Origin: Clytia hemisphaerica
Lineage: Eukaryota > Cnidaria > Hydrozoa > Leptothecata > Clytiidae
Assembly (NCBI GenBank): GCA_902728285.1
Contig: CACVBU010001197.1
Coordinates: 799,870-863,869, forward strand
Length of the DNA: 64,000 nucleotides
Reading direction: 5' to 3'
Shown: positions 31,601 to 45,900 of the stretch, in pieces
Layout: each line of letters begins with the position of its first letter
Numbering within the stretch: position 1 is the stretch's first letter
Position numbers and translations under genes: made by a program
Notes under the pieces: generated by a model
Seen by the model: only the letters and a program-made list of their open reading frames with translations
What the model was told of the DNA's origin: nothing
Database searches by the model: none

Positions 31601-33999
31601 GCTGAAATGGATCTGTTCAAATTAAGGGAGGAATTAAGGAAAATCATTAAATGAATTACATATCTTCGATTATGATAACTCAAATTTTTTTTGACACAAA
31701 AATTCATCTAAAAATATCTACTCGTTTACATAATCAACAATAACATTTCGAATCGTATTTCCGTCCGGGTTGGCTTCATAATCTTGTCTTCTACGTTGTC
31801 TGGACTCCCGCTCTTGACGGAGAATACGCTCCAATACACCATCTCGATCAATGTAGCTCTCGTTATTAATTTGACATATATTATGAATGGTACAACACGT
31901 GATTATAACAGATGAAACATTTTCAATTTCATTATCAACCCTTTTCAATAAACATCTCCAACGCGCTTTTAGAATGCCAAAAGCTCTCTCTACGTGTACT
32001 CTCCCCCCAGACAGTCTTTTGTTGAATTTCTTTTGACGTCTCGTTAGAGCCGGGCCAAATGGAAACGGTGTAAGCAACCAGGAAAAAAGAGGGTATGCAC
32101 TGTCTCCAAGGATCAGCGGTCGTATTTCGGTCTCATTCACAATATCTATAGGCTTCACTAAAAGTTCCTCATTTTGAGCCCGATGAAAGATTGATGAATT
32201 TCTGAGATTTCGAGCGTCGTGACAACTTCCTGGAAAGCCTGTTGCAACATCATAGAAAATGAGGTTTGCACCAACAATACCTTGTGTGTTTACTGTATAA
32301 CGTTGTTTACGGCTAAAATAATCCTCCTTTCCCTCGCCAGCAGGAGCCACAATGTTTACATGAGTACCATCAATAGCTCCAATAGCTTGTGAAATTTGAC
32401 AGGAATAATCTAACTTGAATTGTTCGATAGCTTGTGCGGTATCTCTTCTATTGGCAGGGAACTTAATGAAATTTGGTGCCAAGCGTCGCATTTCTCTACA
32501 AAATTCTCGAGTGATGGATACTGCAGTTGATTTTCCGACAGCAAATGTTTTTGAAACAGTTCTAAAGGAATTCCCCGTTGCAAGCCTCCAAATTGAAATG
32601 GCTACTCGCTTTTCGATAGGAATAGCTTTCCTGAAATTCGTGTCTCGCTTTTCCAGCCGTGGTCTTACCAACTCAACAATCTTTAGGAAAGTAGGCCTTG
32701 TCATCCGAAAATCCTGCTTCCAATGGAGGTTCAAATTTTCGTGTTCCTCCACATACATCATACGATTGAACCATAGCTCTCGTCGTTTGTATGCCCATAC
32801 AGATCTCGGCTTTCGAGAGTTAAAACCAAAGAGAGAATTCCTCATTGCTGATTGTATCATTTGCTGATGTTTCTTGTGGCTGTGTGCATTCATATTGTTG
32901 ATAAGGAATCGACGTAGTTTTCTTTTAGCATACTTTCGTTGGGCGATTTTTCGCGCCAACACCAGAAAAAACAACCATTTATTTTCCATGTTGATTGAAA
33001 GACTGAGCTAATGAGCTTCAACAGCCGCTCCTATTTTCCTACCACACCCCTTTATACACTTCTCTCTCTTCTATATATAGACTGTAAAAATGTAAAGAAG
33101 GAAAAAATGTCTGGTAAAGTTTTTCTTCTTTCTCTTCCTTTTGTTAGTAGAGGGGTACTTTATTGTTTCAAGCCCTATTGTTAAAAGTTGCGGTAAAGTT
33201 ATAAATTTTCCAATCTGACCGCAACCAAAGGTAATTTTCTGTGGGATAAATATTATTACTTCGTAAGGTTATCTTCTCCCTCGTAGAGTGCTCCGTATGT
33301 TAATTAAGAGGTGTTGTAATAGAATTGACTAGACTGATACCGATTTTAGAATTTTAGTCAAATCTTAAAATTTATGTATAAGCGTTAGTTATAGCTCAAA
33401 ATTGTCGAAGTTTCGTGCATTAAGTCGTTGTTGATACATGATAGAGGACAAACTAGGAAAATTTAAAACGTAAGATAAACTACAACTCACAATCAAAGGG
33501 CAACGCAGGAATATTCTGATCAGTTCTCCCCTCATTGATCTGTCGCAGCAATGTTTTCCAAATTTCTACGGATGAGAAAAGAATAAGATTTGGATTATTA
33601 AGCTATGCACGCTAGAGAACAAAAGCTAGTCTAAGGCGCATAAGATCAACTACACTTTATTTATGAGAACTAACTATTTTCAAGACCATTATGGCCAAAA
33701 TATTTAAAACAAATTAAGAGCATTTTAAGGCTTTGGAGACTTTAAAACACCAATTTTTTTAAGGAATCTCACAAAGAAAACTCTCAAATTGGTGAAAATA
33801 AGGCTTAAAAAATTTTGGATGTTTTTACAAAAGAAGGTGAACATACCTTGCAAAGAAGCGCTTTCACACCTCCAACCATCATCATTGGATATAACGAACA
33901 ACAATCCTCCCAGTTCTGCATCTTCTCTCTGTTTTCTATCCTCTTCCAACAAAAACTCTTTTAACATTTGAACGTAATTGCGACGCTGACGACCTCCTC
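25626..33999 (-). CDS. KMT2A: KMT2 exons 19-27: FYRC, Win motif, SET and post-SET
   Basis: Exon 19 has [17 protein letters not shown], exon 20 [14 protein letters not shown] and exon 21 [20 protein letters not shown]: the FYRC domain. Exon 22 has the WDR5-binding Win core GCARSE. Exons 23-27 carry [85 protein letters not shown], then post-[16 protein letters not shown] and stop TAG. The SAM and lysine-channel residues (NHSC, YDY) are all present, so the enzyme looks active. The 5.2 kb intron between exons 20 and 21 holds transposons. Confidence 0.97.
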
Positions 34000-36900
34000 C
34001 TGGAATGTATGCAAGGTTTTTTACAATATAAGTTATCATCACAGGCATCACATCACATAAGTCGGGCTGAATTGACCGCGTTGACTTTTTGGCTTACTGT
34101 TTAGATTAAAGGAGGTGCATTTTTGCAGATATTCTAAACTTCCTTCCTTCCTTCACTTTTAAAATCTTTTATAAATAAAATAGAAAGTCATTATGACTCT
34201 AAAATTGATCTTTAGAATTGTATGAATCTCTCACGGCTACAAAAACAATAAGCTGGTGAAGAGCCCATTCTTTACAGTGGTAGAGACCTTATGTGACAAC
34301 CATCTCTGAAAATCGAGCGTCTTAAGACTAACCCGTGCGTAGGGTTCAATCTAAGGCTCACCTAAGATAGATTCAAGAGTTGAGGGTAATAAGAAAAATA
34401 AGTAGAATAAAACGAGACAACTGACCGGTTTTGGATTTCTTTTCATCCATGACCACTTCCTCAACATAATCATCACCTCCTTCCAAATGATTCTCCACAA
34501 ATTCGTCTCCAACGATGTTCAAATCAACCTCATTACCAAGACATGTCTCATAAACCTGTTGTTGTGTTTGTTTCGAAAGTTTCGTAGGCTTTATGGGTTT
34601 AGTTGAGGGTGGTTTATGGCGATGTGAATCGGAAGATATCTTCTTTGGACTCGCTTCGTCTTCGCTAAGGCTTGGAAGTTTGATTCGTTTGGTTTTCTTC
34701 TTCGGTGATGGTGAGAAAGAGGTGCTGGAATGGACTGTGGTCGGAAGAGATGTTGGAGGTGGAAAGTTTGGTGAGATACTGACATCAGGCGAACTAATTG
34801 GAGCTGTCGAGGTGAACATCTTCGCGGCAGGCAGCGTTTGAGGAAGGTGAGTAGTCATAATTGGTGGAGCAGATCCAGACAAATAGCTCTGCATTTTTTG
34901 AGCGTACAAGTTACTACTTGTGGTGAGGTAATTGTTCGCAGAAGGATGATTCGGTAAGACGGACAGTTGTTTATTTTTAAGGTTTGCCGGTAAAGTGACG
35001 ACAGAGGTGCCATGGGTGAGTGCTGAATGACTGACCAGGTTGTTGTAGAGAGTCTGGATGAATTTCTTGCTAGAAGGTTCAGTGACAGAGGGCGCTGTTT
35101 TATTGTCTCTAGGGACTATTAAGGAATTGTGTCGGTTTTGTTTGGAAGTTTGTTGCTTTACTGTCAGCGATTTGCTGAATGCAGAGCGTTGCTGAAGTTC
35201 TGCTTTATTCTGTTGGTGGACAACTTGTGTGTTATAAAGTAATGTTCCTTGAGTGAGCAGTTGAGAAGTTTTGTGATTGGATACCATTTGAGAGATGGCT
35301 TGGTTTGAGTTCGGCTGGACAAGCTGCTCCACTGTTTCTGTCAGTTGGCGCGATAAAAAAGGGTCCAAAATTTGTGTGGAACAGACGTTTTGGTTTGTCT
35401 TTGAAAGAACGACTGCTTTCTTCGGTTGAACTTTATTGATTTGGGAGGATGGGAAAACCTTTTGTTTGGTAAAACAGGATACCACTTGTTTAGGTCGATC
35501 AGGTTGATAATGATATTGGAAAATTGACTGTTGTGGTTGCGTAGAGATTTGATTTTGAGCCGGATTGTGTTGTTGTGGCGCAGTTGATTGGTCTGGTTGA
35601 AACATTGAGGGGATTATTTGCTGCGATGTGACTTGTGTCGAGCCGGACGGCTGCAGAGAACTTGCTGATAACGGATTTGGAAGAAGTTGCAGATTCTTTT
35701 GGTTAAGGATTTCACTTTTATTGATGTTTTGAGGAATAGAGTGAGTATCTTGTTGGTTAAGGGTCTGGTTCTGTTGTCCTTGAGTGAAAATGTTCATTTT
35801 TATTTGCTGCAGAGCCTTGATGGAGGAATTCAAAGATTTGATATTGTTTATGGTTTCGTTGACTTCGACCTTATTGGTTGCCAAGTTGGGTTGTCGTGCC
35901 TTTGTTGAGTCGATCACGATCTTCTCTATCTCATGTTTTGCGATGCCCGCGTCGATCAGGTCGTTCCATAGATGTTCCGGAAGCATGGCACGGAAAGCCA
36001 GCTGGTTTTGAGGGTTGACCGGCCCGTTAGAAAGATGGATGACCGGTGTCTGATCAGGGGGTGGTACCGTGCTATATTTGACAGCGTCCGGGTTTTTTCT
36101 TAGATATTCTTTGACTTGGATCAATAATAACTCTTTCTTGAAGTCTTTGGAGATGACCGGTTTTTGCGATATTTCTGGTTGTTGGAATTGAACAGGCATT
36201 AGAACGTTGACAGGTTTGAAGACGTTATGAAAGTTGGGTTGGTTGAAAGAAGTTGGTTTGGGCATGATGAGTTGATGGGCTTTCCTCGGTGGAGAAGTCT
36301 CGCCCGATTGTGACAAGATCTTCAAAGGGTTCACTTTCTGATCGACATTACTTTTGACAGGGCTGACTGGTATTAGTTTCACAGGGCTGAGTTTTGGAGT
36401 GATGAACGTGTAGTTAGAGACAGGGACAATACCATTGGGTAGCGACATCATATGGGATGGCACCAAGCTGTACTGAGGCAATGGGTTTGAAGCCTGTAGC
36501 TGTTGGTTCAATTTGACTGGACTTGACTTTGACGTGATAATCTGGTTAGTTTTTGGATGAATGGAAACTTTGTTGGCGATCGGGAATGATGAGAAAGTGG
36601 CTCGTTCTTGGTGCGTGAAGTTGTTTTCCACTGCTGACGAAAATTTGTGAAGGGTGCTTTGTTCGATATGGAAGTCAGGTATGGACGAATTGATGAAGTT
36701 CTTACGTGGTGGTGTATGGAATGGTTTCTTGAAGTTATTGTTGACTTTATCGGATTGCGCGATGTCGTGTGAAATGTTGCCTGCTTTGGTTGGACTGATT
36801 GAAAGAGTCGTGTGAGATGGTTTATAGGTTGAGAGGACTGATGATGAAGGTGGTGTGTTTTGCTGGAATTGACTTTTCGAAGAAAAGGTGGTCGTTGCTG

Positions 36901-39900
36901 TTGTTGAAAGATTAACAGAGGTCGACTTGATTTTAGTGACTGCCAATGCGTCATTTGAAGAAACTTGCGAAGTGGCTTTCTGCGGCTGTATTTTTCGTTG
37001 AGAAGTCGAAATCTCAATGTTCTTCGAAACAACACCTGTGGAAAGAATCTTGGACGACTCTTTTTTCTTAGAGACCGCTTTCTTTGGTTTTTGTTTCTTT
37101 GTGACATGTTTTTTTCGATGGTTCTGTTCTTTTTGTTTTCTTTTTAACGCTTTCAACAAGCCATTCACTATCTTGGAGATTTCTTTATGGTTCGGGTTGA
37201 AGACATACTTCCGGTTGCGTAAACAGTCTTCGCATTGTTCCGGATACAACTTCCGCTTTACGCTTCCGCTTTCCAGTTTCTTGAGGTCACACAAACATTC
37301 CGTCTTTTCCAACAGAGTGTTCCAGTCTTCTTTGTTATGACAATACGTGAGGCTTTCGAGGTCTGGCTTCTTGGCTTCCTCTTTTTGTTTTTCTTCTTGT
37401 TGGACACCCTTTGTTTGGATCTCACACATGTAACGACATTTCGTTCTCGGATTCTTCGTACTCCAGTAAACGCGTGTTATCCTGAAATAAAAAGAATATG
37501 ATGTAAACCTTTTGTAATGACTCACAAAATTATTTCACTAATCTATTGTTTAAGTGACGTATTGGGTGGAAAATTTAAAAAGTTCTCAGAAGACTCTCCA
37601 GTGGCGCATATCACGAATACTATTCAACATTGAGACCAAGTTCACACGCTGCGGTTCCGTTTCGCTTCAAAACGAAAAGAAGCCATTCTGTTGGTTAAAT
37701 TCGATTAGCACGTCATTTCTAACCAATAGAATGGCTTCATTTCGTTTCGGAAAATAAAGGTACTGTTACATGCGATCATGGCCGTAGCATGGCAATGAAA
37801 GATGAACAATCCTGCCCTAGAAAAACCACCGATATAGTTTTTATGGATTTTAGTAAAAGGTTTTTCAACAAACCTATAACCAATAGGCATGAGGTAATGT
37901 TTGGAATCAGACTTCTCAGATAAGCAACCCAGCGATGATAGTTGATGATTTCCACAGAGGACAGTAACAGATTTGGGGTTGACACCACGATTGATCCTTT
38001 TCATCGATTTGAAACGAGCCAAGTCCACCAGCACTCTCCTGGTGACTGCAAATTCTTCATCGTCTAGTATCAACTGAAAGAAAAAGAAGATCAGATCTGA
38101 TGCATTTGAATTCCTAAAGTTGGAACGAAAGCGAAGTATTTTATCGCCATCTCAAGCGCAAAAGATAATTAGCAAAACAAGCCCCTGAATACCTAACATA
38201 CATCTCTACCAGAGTGTATCTCACGTATAACGTACCTCTATGGCAATGAATTTTGAAATTTGCATAGATATCCAGTCAGCTTACAGACATGCCTAAGATG
38301 TATCTACTATGAAAACCAACAAGTCAACTAACGAAGAAACGCCCTTCAAAGGGGTGGTTGTTTGGTCCTAGGGCGGCACTGATTATAAGGCTAAACCTCA
38401 AGGAAGCGAGCAAAAATTATTAGCTTACAGTCTTGTTGGCTTTAGAAGCGTGGACAGGACAATACATTTTCTTATCATCTTGAAACACTGCATCTGTTTT
38501 CCTGAAAGATGAGGTAGACGAGATAGGTGGTGATTTAATAAATGAAGGCCCTAGAAAAGTATTATTTCCATCTAGTCAAATTGCAACCACGGTAATCAGA
38601 CGGTAATTTTTTCTTTAATCCCTCAAATAGTTACAGTTCACTATATGCGAATGTAGTGAGCGTAAGGTGAGCGTTAACTACAGCGTCATAGGCACCCATT
38701 TTAACAGTCTAGAATCGAGGAAGATTCTGGATAGCTTCTCCACCCTTCGCCATGCAGTACTTTCTTTCAGTGATAGTTTGTTGCTCCAGGCAAAGGTCTT
38801 CTATAGATGATTTTTTAGGGGTAATTCTGACTTAATCACATTATTGAGATGTATAACATTTCCTGACTCGTTGCCATAGAAACACACACAAATAAACTGA
38901 ACAAATAGACATACTTAGCACAAATGAAATGATAGCTTCTCGAACATTTCAAAACACAACATCCGATGGAAGCCCCATAACAAGTACAATGTTCACATTT
39001 CTGAAAATAAACAGAACAGTTTGAATAACAAGTGAACAAGTGAACCCATCTGGTTAATATACAGCATTGAACATAAAGTTGAACTCACTAAAACAGAAAA
39101 CCCTAAAACCCCTAAATGAAAAATGCAACACTAAGTTGCAAAAACATCACATATAAAAATTACAGAGCAAGGATATATACCTAAAAAACATATGATTGAA
39201 ACTTTGGGAATCTTACCAGTTTGTTTCCTCGCTTCAAAGCTTCATGAACGTTTTTCAACCTTCCAGCATCATCCTCATACACTTCAGCAGACCACAACGC
39301 ACAATTGATGTGCACCCATTCATCAAGACCAGCGTACAACAAACGCCCAGCGCTGTTCTGATGTTGATCTCCTACAACACCACAGAACAAACATCTCCTA
39401 CCATCCTGTAAATAAGAAAGGTGTCAGTTTGAAGTATGACGCTGATCTTGCAAAATACTTAAAAATATTTACTTCATCCTTCAAAATTGAAGACCAATCC
39501 TTCAAAATTGAGGGCCAATCCTTCAATTTTCACTAAACACTTTAACGTAGAAACCTTCTTAATTAATGGTCTGTATTATGTTGACTAGAAAAAGGCATTC
39601 ATTACACATTCAAATGACAAAACTCCGGCAATTCTCTTTTGATGATCCCTCTTAATACTGTAAATGTTGTTGCAAGTCCAACATATTTTTTCGTAAGTAA
39701 GACCTTATATAATTATCGCTTCAGCCATAACGTGGCTTTAATCAACTGTAATGAAATGATCATGGCTGTAGAACATTGATTCATACCTTCTTAGCCACAG
39801 GAAGCTGTTCAACACTTTCGACCACAGAATCCATGCTAATGTCCATATTATCCTTCTCTTCACCGCCATCAGCCTCGTTTTCATGTGGTGTTTCCGCCAA

Positions 39901-42900
39901 ATACATATGATCCAACCTCAATGCTTCTTCATCAGCTAAAGAGATGGTTTCTTCGTCTTCTTCGTTGGTCTTGCCATTTCTTTAAGATGAAGAAATAATA
40001 ATAATGAAGAATTGGAAAAACTCAACCCAAAAGAAAGATTGGGAAAACTTCATTTTATCATCATTCATCTATTGACCTCTACTTCATAATACATTGTCTA
40101 ATCCTCGTCTGTCGTCGTTTTTTTGTCTGTGATTTTTTAGTAAGCTAAGGCTTGTTGTAAGGCTTCCTCTCCAAACTTATTGGTGGCAAATTAACTAAAT
40201 GAAAGAAATTAATATGATATCAATATTGCACTTAAAAGCTAAGCTACTTACTTTTCAGTATTAGATTTTTCACTACAAGGAAGTTGCGATTTTTTTTTTT
40301 CAGTCTTCAATTCTTGAGGGATGTACCATGAAAAAATGGTCTTCAATGACTGTAAAAAAAAAAAAAATTTAAAAAATTCAATGTTTCAGTATTTATAATA
40401 TCAGAAGCCTTTATATTAAAGCAGCTTTAGCTTTAATAATGTGAAAAATGTCCATATTTCTCATTATAAGGTTAACGTAATTATTGTTTTTTTGAGGTGA
40501 AAACACAGGGCATGCTAAAAGTGAACATCCTCTCATGAAACGACGTATTAAAATCACGCCATGACAAATTTTACACGCTTTGCATGAATTATATTGAACA
40601 ACGAACCTTTTGATACAAGGGTAACAGAGTTTTAGCATCCGGGATATACCCTATACTAATATCAAGTATGACTCCAGTCTGTAAATAGTCTTGTATCTTG
40701 GTCACTGCACTGCTGGACGCCTGATGAAAGTCCTCGACACTGGCGAATTTACGATCTTCTATCGATTTGAAAATGCCGTCAAACTCTTCCAGGCATTGAA
40801 TATGTGAAGGGTTCACGCTGATACTCAGATTCTTTTTGATTTGCTTGAAATCTCGATGCGAGATTAAATCGTAATATACCTATAAAGAATAAATTTTTTT
40901 ATCAAATCACCAAAAGGTCTTTGGGCCTTTAACACGCAACTGGTTGAATGGATTAGGACTCTGTCAGGGCCTATGCGTGCAATAAAATAACGCGAGTCCA
41001 GAATAATTTTTTTATTCAATTTGAAAACTATTTAATTATATTTATAGTTATAACTAGACGGTTCCCGTCATCGCAAACGCCGGTTTAGCTTGCGCATCAA
41101 AAGCCCTTAGGATGATAAAGATGCTATTGCTGCTGATGCTCTCTAACTTTATTTTTAAAGGGAATTCGAATTAGTTTTCATCAACCACAGCTCACAGGTA
41201 CCATCTTGCGTTACACACATTTTTCATAAACGCCGTCACCCGGCGTCGCACCCGCTGAGTAGAGTGTTGTTGAACACATCAAAAGCCCTTTGGATGGTGG
41301 GAGAGGGTAATAAGCTTGAATTCTAAGCCCAAATAACGAAATATTATCACTTGTAACTGATTGAAGTTCGAGAAATCGCATATTTAATGTTTTGAAATCA
41401 ATTTTTCATTTACCCAAAAGATTCTCTGATGATTTCCGATCCATTGAGGGGTCAACCATTGCTTAATTCTTTCTTAAATTCGAGATATTGAATTTTTCAG
41501 GTTTTGATGACGTCATCGGACCCAAAATGCCTCAATTTGAATATATTTATTTTCAAAAGTTTCTCTATACCCACTGTTACCCCTCCCATCTTATTCCCCA
41601 TAGAATTTCCGATCCAATGAGGGGTCAACCATCTCCTAACTCCTTTCCAATCTCGAGATATCGCATTTTTCCTGTTTTGATGACGTCATCAAGTGAAAAC
41701 GCCTAAAAATTCAGCAAAATTTCAAAGTCATACTCAAGCCTCATAACCCCTCCCAACTTGTTCCCCATAGAATTCTCGATCCAATGAGGGGTCAACGACC
41801 TCCCAACTCCTTCTCAAACTCGAGATATCGCATTTTGAAGTTTTTCCCAAATCTGTGACGTCATTCGGTCCCTTTACCCCTAATTTTGTCATTCGGTCCC
41901 TTTACCCCTAATTTTGTCAACGGTCAATTCGCGAATTTTGGAATTTTTGCGGTCAACAGGTACCTTGTGCCCCAAGGGTCCCAAAAAACCAAAAAACGTC
42001 AATTATTTCCACGGGAAAGTGGGTTTTTTAATTTGCGAAAGATTTACACTGCAACGACTTCTTCTTAAAAAACGCTAATAGATTACCTATATCCGTATAC
42101 TCTTACGGCTATGTGAAGCCCGTGACAGACGGAGATGTATCTTAATATAAATATAATATTAATATAAAACCCTTTTGTGTTTACGTTTTATTTTTATTAT
42201 GTAGTGTAGTTTTTGTTAATAATATACATAGTGTGTGTTAGAGAAGACTCTACACTGTTATTTGATGTATCTTAATGCTGGGCTAGCGTTACAAAGTTTT
42301 TTCATAAAATCAATTAGTATAGTAAGATTATAGTTGTTATGAAAGGAGACACTGACAAAACGCTGCTGGTTGTTTTAAATCAAGTCCATATAATAAGGCT
42401 AAGTAGTCGAATCAGATGCTTGTGTTAATTGTAAATACTGATGTAAAGGTAAATATCATTACCTTCAAAAAGCCGCTGTTCAACTCCTCTCGCACTTCTT
42501 TGTACCATTGAGTATCATGTTTATCAAGTTTGGAACATAGCTTACAAATGTAAGGTATGCTGTCTGGTAGATCTGCCAGAATTTCATAATCATCATTGGT
42601 GATTCCCTCACACTCCATGTGTATCCATCGCTCACATTGCGAACAAAACATCATCTTCAGGGAATCGTCATCCTCTTGATAAAGCACCTCACAAACTGGG
42701 CAATAATTCCTACGTTTCCAGTTTTTACCGCACTGTTCACACATAGTGAACCCATACATCCAACGTGAAGTTTTCAACTGAAGAATTAAAGACAAAGAAA
42801 AATATCATTATTATCATAAACATTTATTATCCATAATAATAAATGAAGATCTTATTAATGCGAAGTGGTTTTATAAATGCCATTAGGTGGGTAGCGAGGT

Positions 42901-45900
42901 TAAAAATATACTTTTGCAAAGAAACTTGCAACAGAAATAATGAATGTAATATTACCTTGCCCGCAGTCCTTCGATTGCATTTTTTGCACTTGACACACTT
43001 GCCACAAACCTAAATAAAAATAAAAATTGAATAACTTTACTTCTGGTGTCTATTGCAATAATTACAATATAGTCTTACCATGTCTTACACTGCGAAATTA
43101 GTTCCGATAAGGTACAACAACCAATGTGCAAAATTTGTTGCTGATGGGATTAATTACTAGAGATATATATTATATAAAAGGCTAAAGTATTCAGGCTCAA
43201 ATTTTAACCCAAATGTTATATTTACCCACGATTCTTCAGCTCCCTCTGTATCCCTTTGATAGAAAGGCCCAAGACATTCTGCATGATAACAATCGTGACA
43301 TGTGTCACACATCAGCAAATTCTCTTTGTACCCACACACTTTACATCTTTTACACCGGTCGCAATTCCATTCCTTCCAGTCGATGGGTTCAAAGTCCAAA
43401 CAGTATGTATGGAACATCTCGCAACATGAATTACAAGTTACCATCTGAAATATCGAAAAAGATACCATATCAATGAAGACTTTTATTTTGATCTGATTTC
43501 AGAATATTAAGTATGATTTATTAAGATTCAATTTATATTCTAAAACTTCCTCAAGAAAAAGTTCTCTCTGGATGGAGGCAGATGGAGGACAAAAAGAACA
43601 AAAAATGTGAGAAGAGCCAGAAACTACATTAAATTTCTAAATTGTGAAACTCTAAAAAAATTAAACCTTTTCTTCGCCTGCACTTCCACAAAGAAAACAG
43701 AGGGATGGGATGAATGCTCCTGTATGGTTAGTCATACACAGATGATGTCCTGACACCCATGCAGCGTCTTCATTACTGTCATTAGGCCATGGTAGTTTAA
43801 CCAAATGTTCAGTACTATATTCTACTCTTTGAAGTTTCTTGCTGGTGATCTCTGCTGACTTTTTCATAAGTTCGTTCATAGAACTTCTCAATTTGGGCTT
43901 CACAGGTGACATACCGGTAAATACATTTGATCGCCCTGAGGGACTTGTGAAATCTGCTCTGAACTGATCATCTTTGTTTTTCTTAACAGCCACTTTGAAT
44001 TGCAAGGGCTCATTAGGGTCACCTTTGTGTGCTTTGATCTGTGTGTTATCACTTATGACACTGAGCTCTACTTTCTCTGGAGTCTTTTCTTTGATTTTTG
44101 ATGATTTTTCTTCATTAATTTTCTTTTCTGCTTTTTTCTCTGTCTTCTTTTCAGCCTTTTTCTGCTGGGTGGTTTGAAGTAAATAGTTTTCCTTGGACTT
44201 TGAAATTTTTGGTTCTATATACCCTAAGATAAAAGGATTTAGTTTATAAATTGCTCCATTCAATTGCAGTGCTTTAGAACTTATAATCAAATTCAAAATT
44301 AAACTTTGTAGTGTTTAGAGATAATTGATTGATGCAAAGTGTTAAAGTTCGCATTGCGAGGTTAAGAAAAATTAAGGAGCATTATTCATAAGGTATACTA
44401 ACTTTCTTTTTTCTTGATTTCAAATTTCTTTCCAATGATTGGATTCAAACATCTTTTAAGCCTACAGATAAACAGATTAAGTACTTGGATTAAGCATCAG
44501 TAATCAATTCTTGATTGAAGCCAAGTTAGGTCTTGTTTTTATAAACTCTTTATAATATACCCAAAAGCATGGTTGATCATTTGGTTCAAAATATTGTTTT
44601 TCTAAGAAAAGTGACATTGATTAAAGTAATTGAGTGGTTCGAAAAAATTGGCACACACCAACAAGGTAGAACCACGCTGGTCTTGACATAAACAGAGTTC
44701 CTGAAAAAGAATGAAGATAAAAATAAAATAAAAAGAGTGAGTGTTGATGTGATCAACTATTAAAAATGCAGTGATGGTACAGAAACAAATCGAACCTTCA
44801 GTTTCAATAGGGAGAAAAAATTAAAGGTAATGGCTTCCAATTCTTGATTTCAAGATCCTCTCACCTGCAATGTCTGCACTTGCCACAGTCTTCGTTCCGT
44901 GTGCAATTGACACAAACTCCACAAAACGTAACCAGTTGGTTCTTAAAATTAACGAATTTCACTTCACCATGAATTTTTACAACTTTTAATTTGATCGGGT
45001 TTATTCTGTAATCAGGTGTTCCAGGTTTTGAGTCTTGTTCTTCCAAAGATTTTTCAACTGATACGTTCGTTGAATCTATGGTAAGTTCTTGAAGGGATTC
45101 TGTTTTATCTGACAGTTGTGGAATTGTTTCACTTGGTGGCTTAAGAGGAGTGCTGGTCTCAGCAGCCATGTCAATGTCATCTCCTTGGGAAATTTCATTA
45201 TAAAGCTCAGTAAGTTCTTTGAAGCTTCTTTCTCGTTCCTGTTCTTTCTTCTTTGCAAGGAGATTGGAAGAGGAAAGAGACGGTAATCCTTCTAATTCAT
45301 CAAAGGTGGCTGGTTGCAGAGTATGTTGCTTTTCTGGTGAGCAGTTTTTAATCTTGACTTTCTTTTTGATAGGACTTGGACTGACATAATCAGATGCTAG
45401 CTTAATCCTTGCCTTCTTTCGCTAAAAATACAATATATAATAGTATAATAGTAACATTAATTATCCTGTTCCTACCAACATAACATTCAATTTCTCTACT
45501 ATGTTCAACAAAGTGAAATTTATACTTGAGAGATCTTATATGATCTTATATTACAAATGATTTAAAAGATTTCATTAAGCTTATTCACAGATGAGTTACT
45601 TGAATTTGAATTATGATATATTGATAAACATAAATTATTTCATACCACAGGTGGACTGCATGAAGGGTCTTCTCCTAAAAAAATCAAAATCAAATTTACT
45701 AATCGCTAATTTGGATCATGGTGAGATAAAATAACAACCGGCTTCTCCTTACAAAGGATGTCCGGTGTAGTTTATACTGCCTGCCAGCTTGCGAGACACT
45801 GACACACAGTTTTCTGAATCAAGTGCGTTAATATGATGTGAACCACTAGGGAACAAGGCCAGCGCACCATCACCTTATCCAGAATGTATTGTGGAATCGG

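Larger units (their letters stand above)
29780..33226. mobile_element. PIF/Harbinger DNA transposon, apparently intact
   Basis: Inverted ends GGTTGCGGTCA ... TGACCGCAACC, with weaker similarity continuing for about 40 bases, are flanked by a possible 3-bp AAA duplication (29777-29779 and 33227-33229), the size Harbinger makes. It holds two convergent intact genes, a Myb/SANT-like protein (+) and a DDE transposase (-), the standard Harbinger pair. 3447 bp, nested in KMT2 intron 20. Confidence 0.9.
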
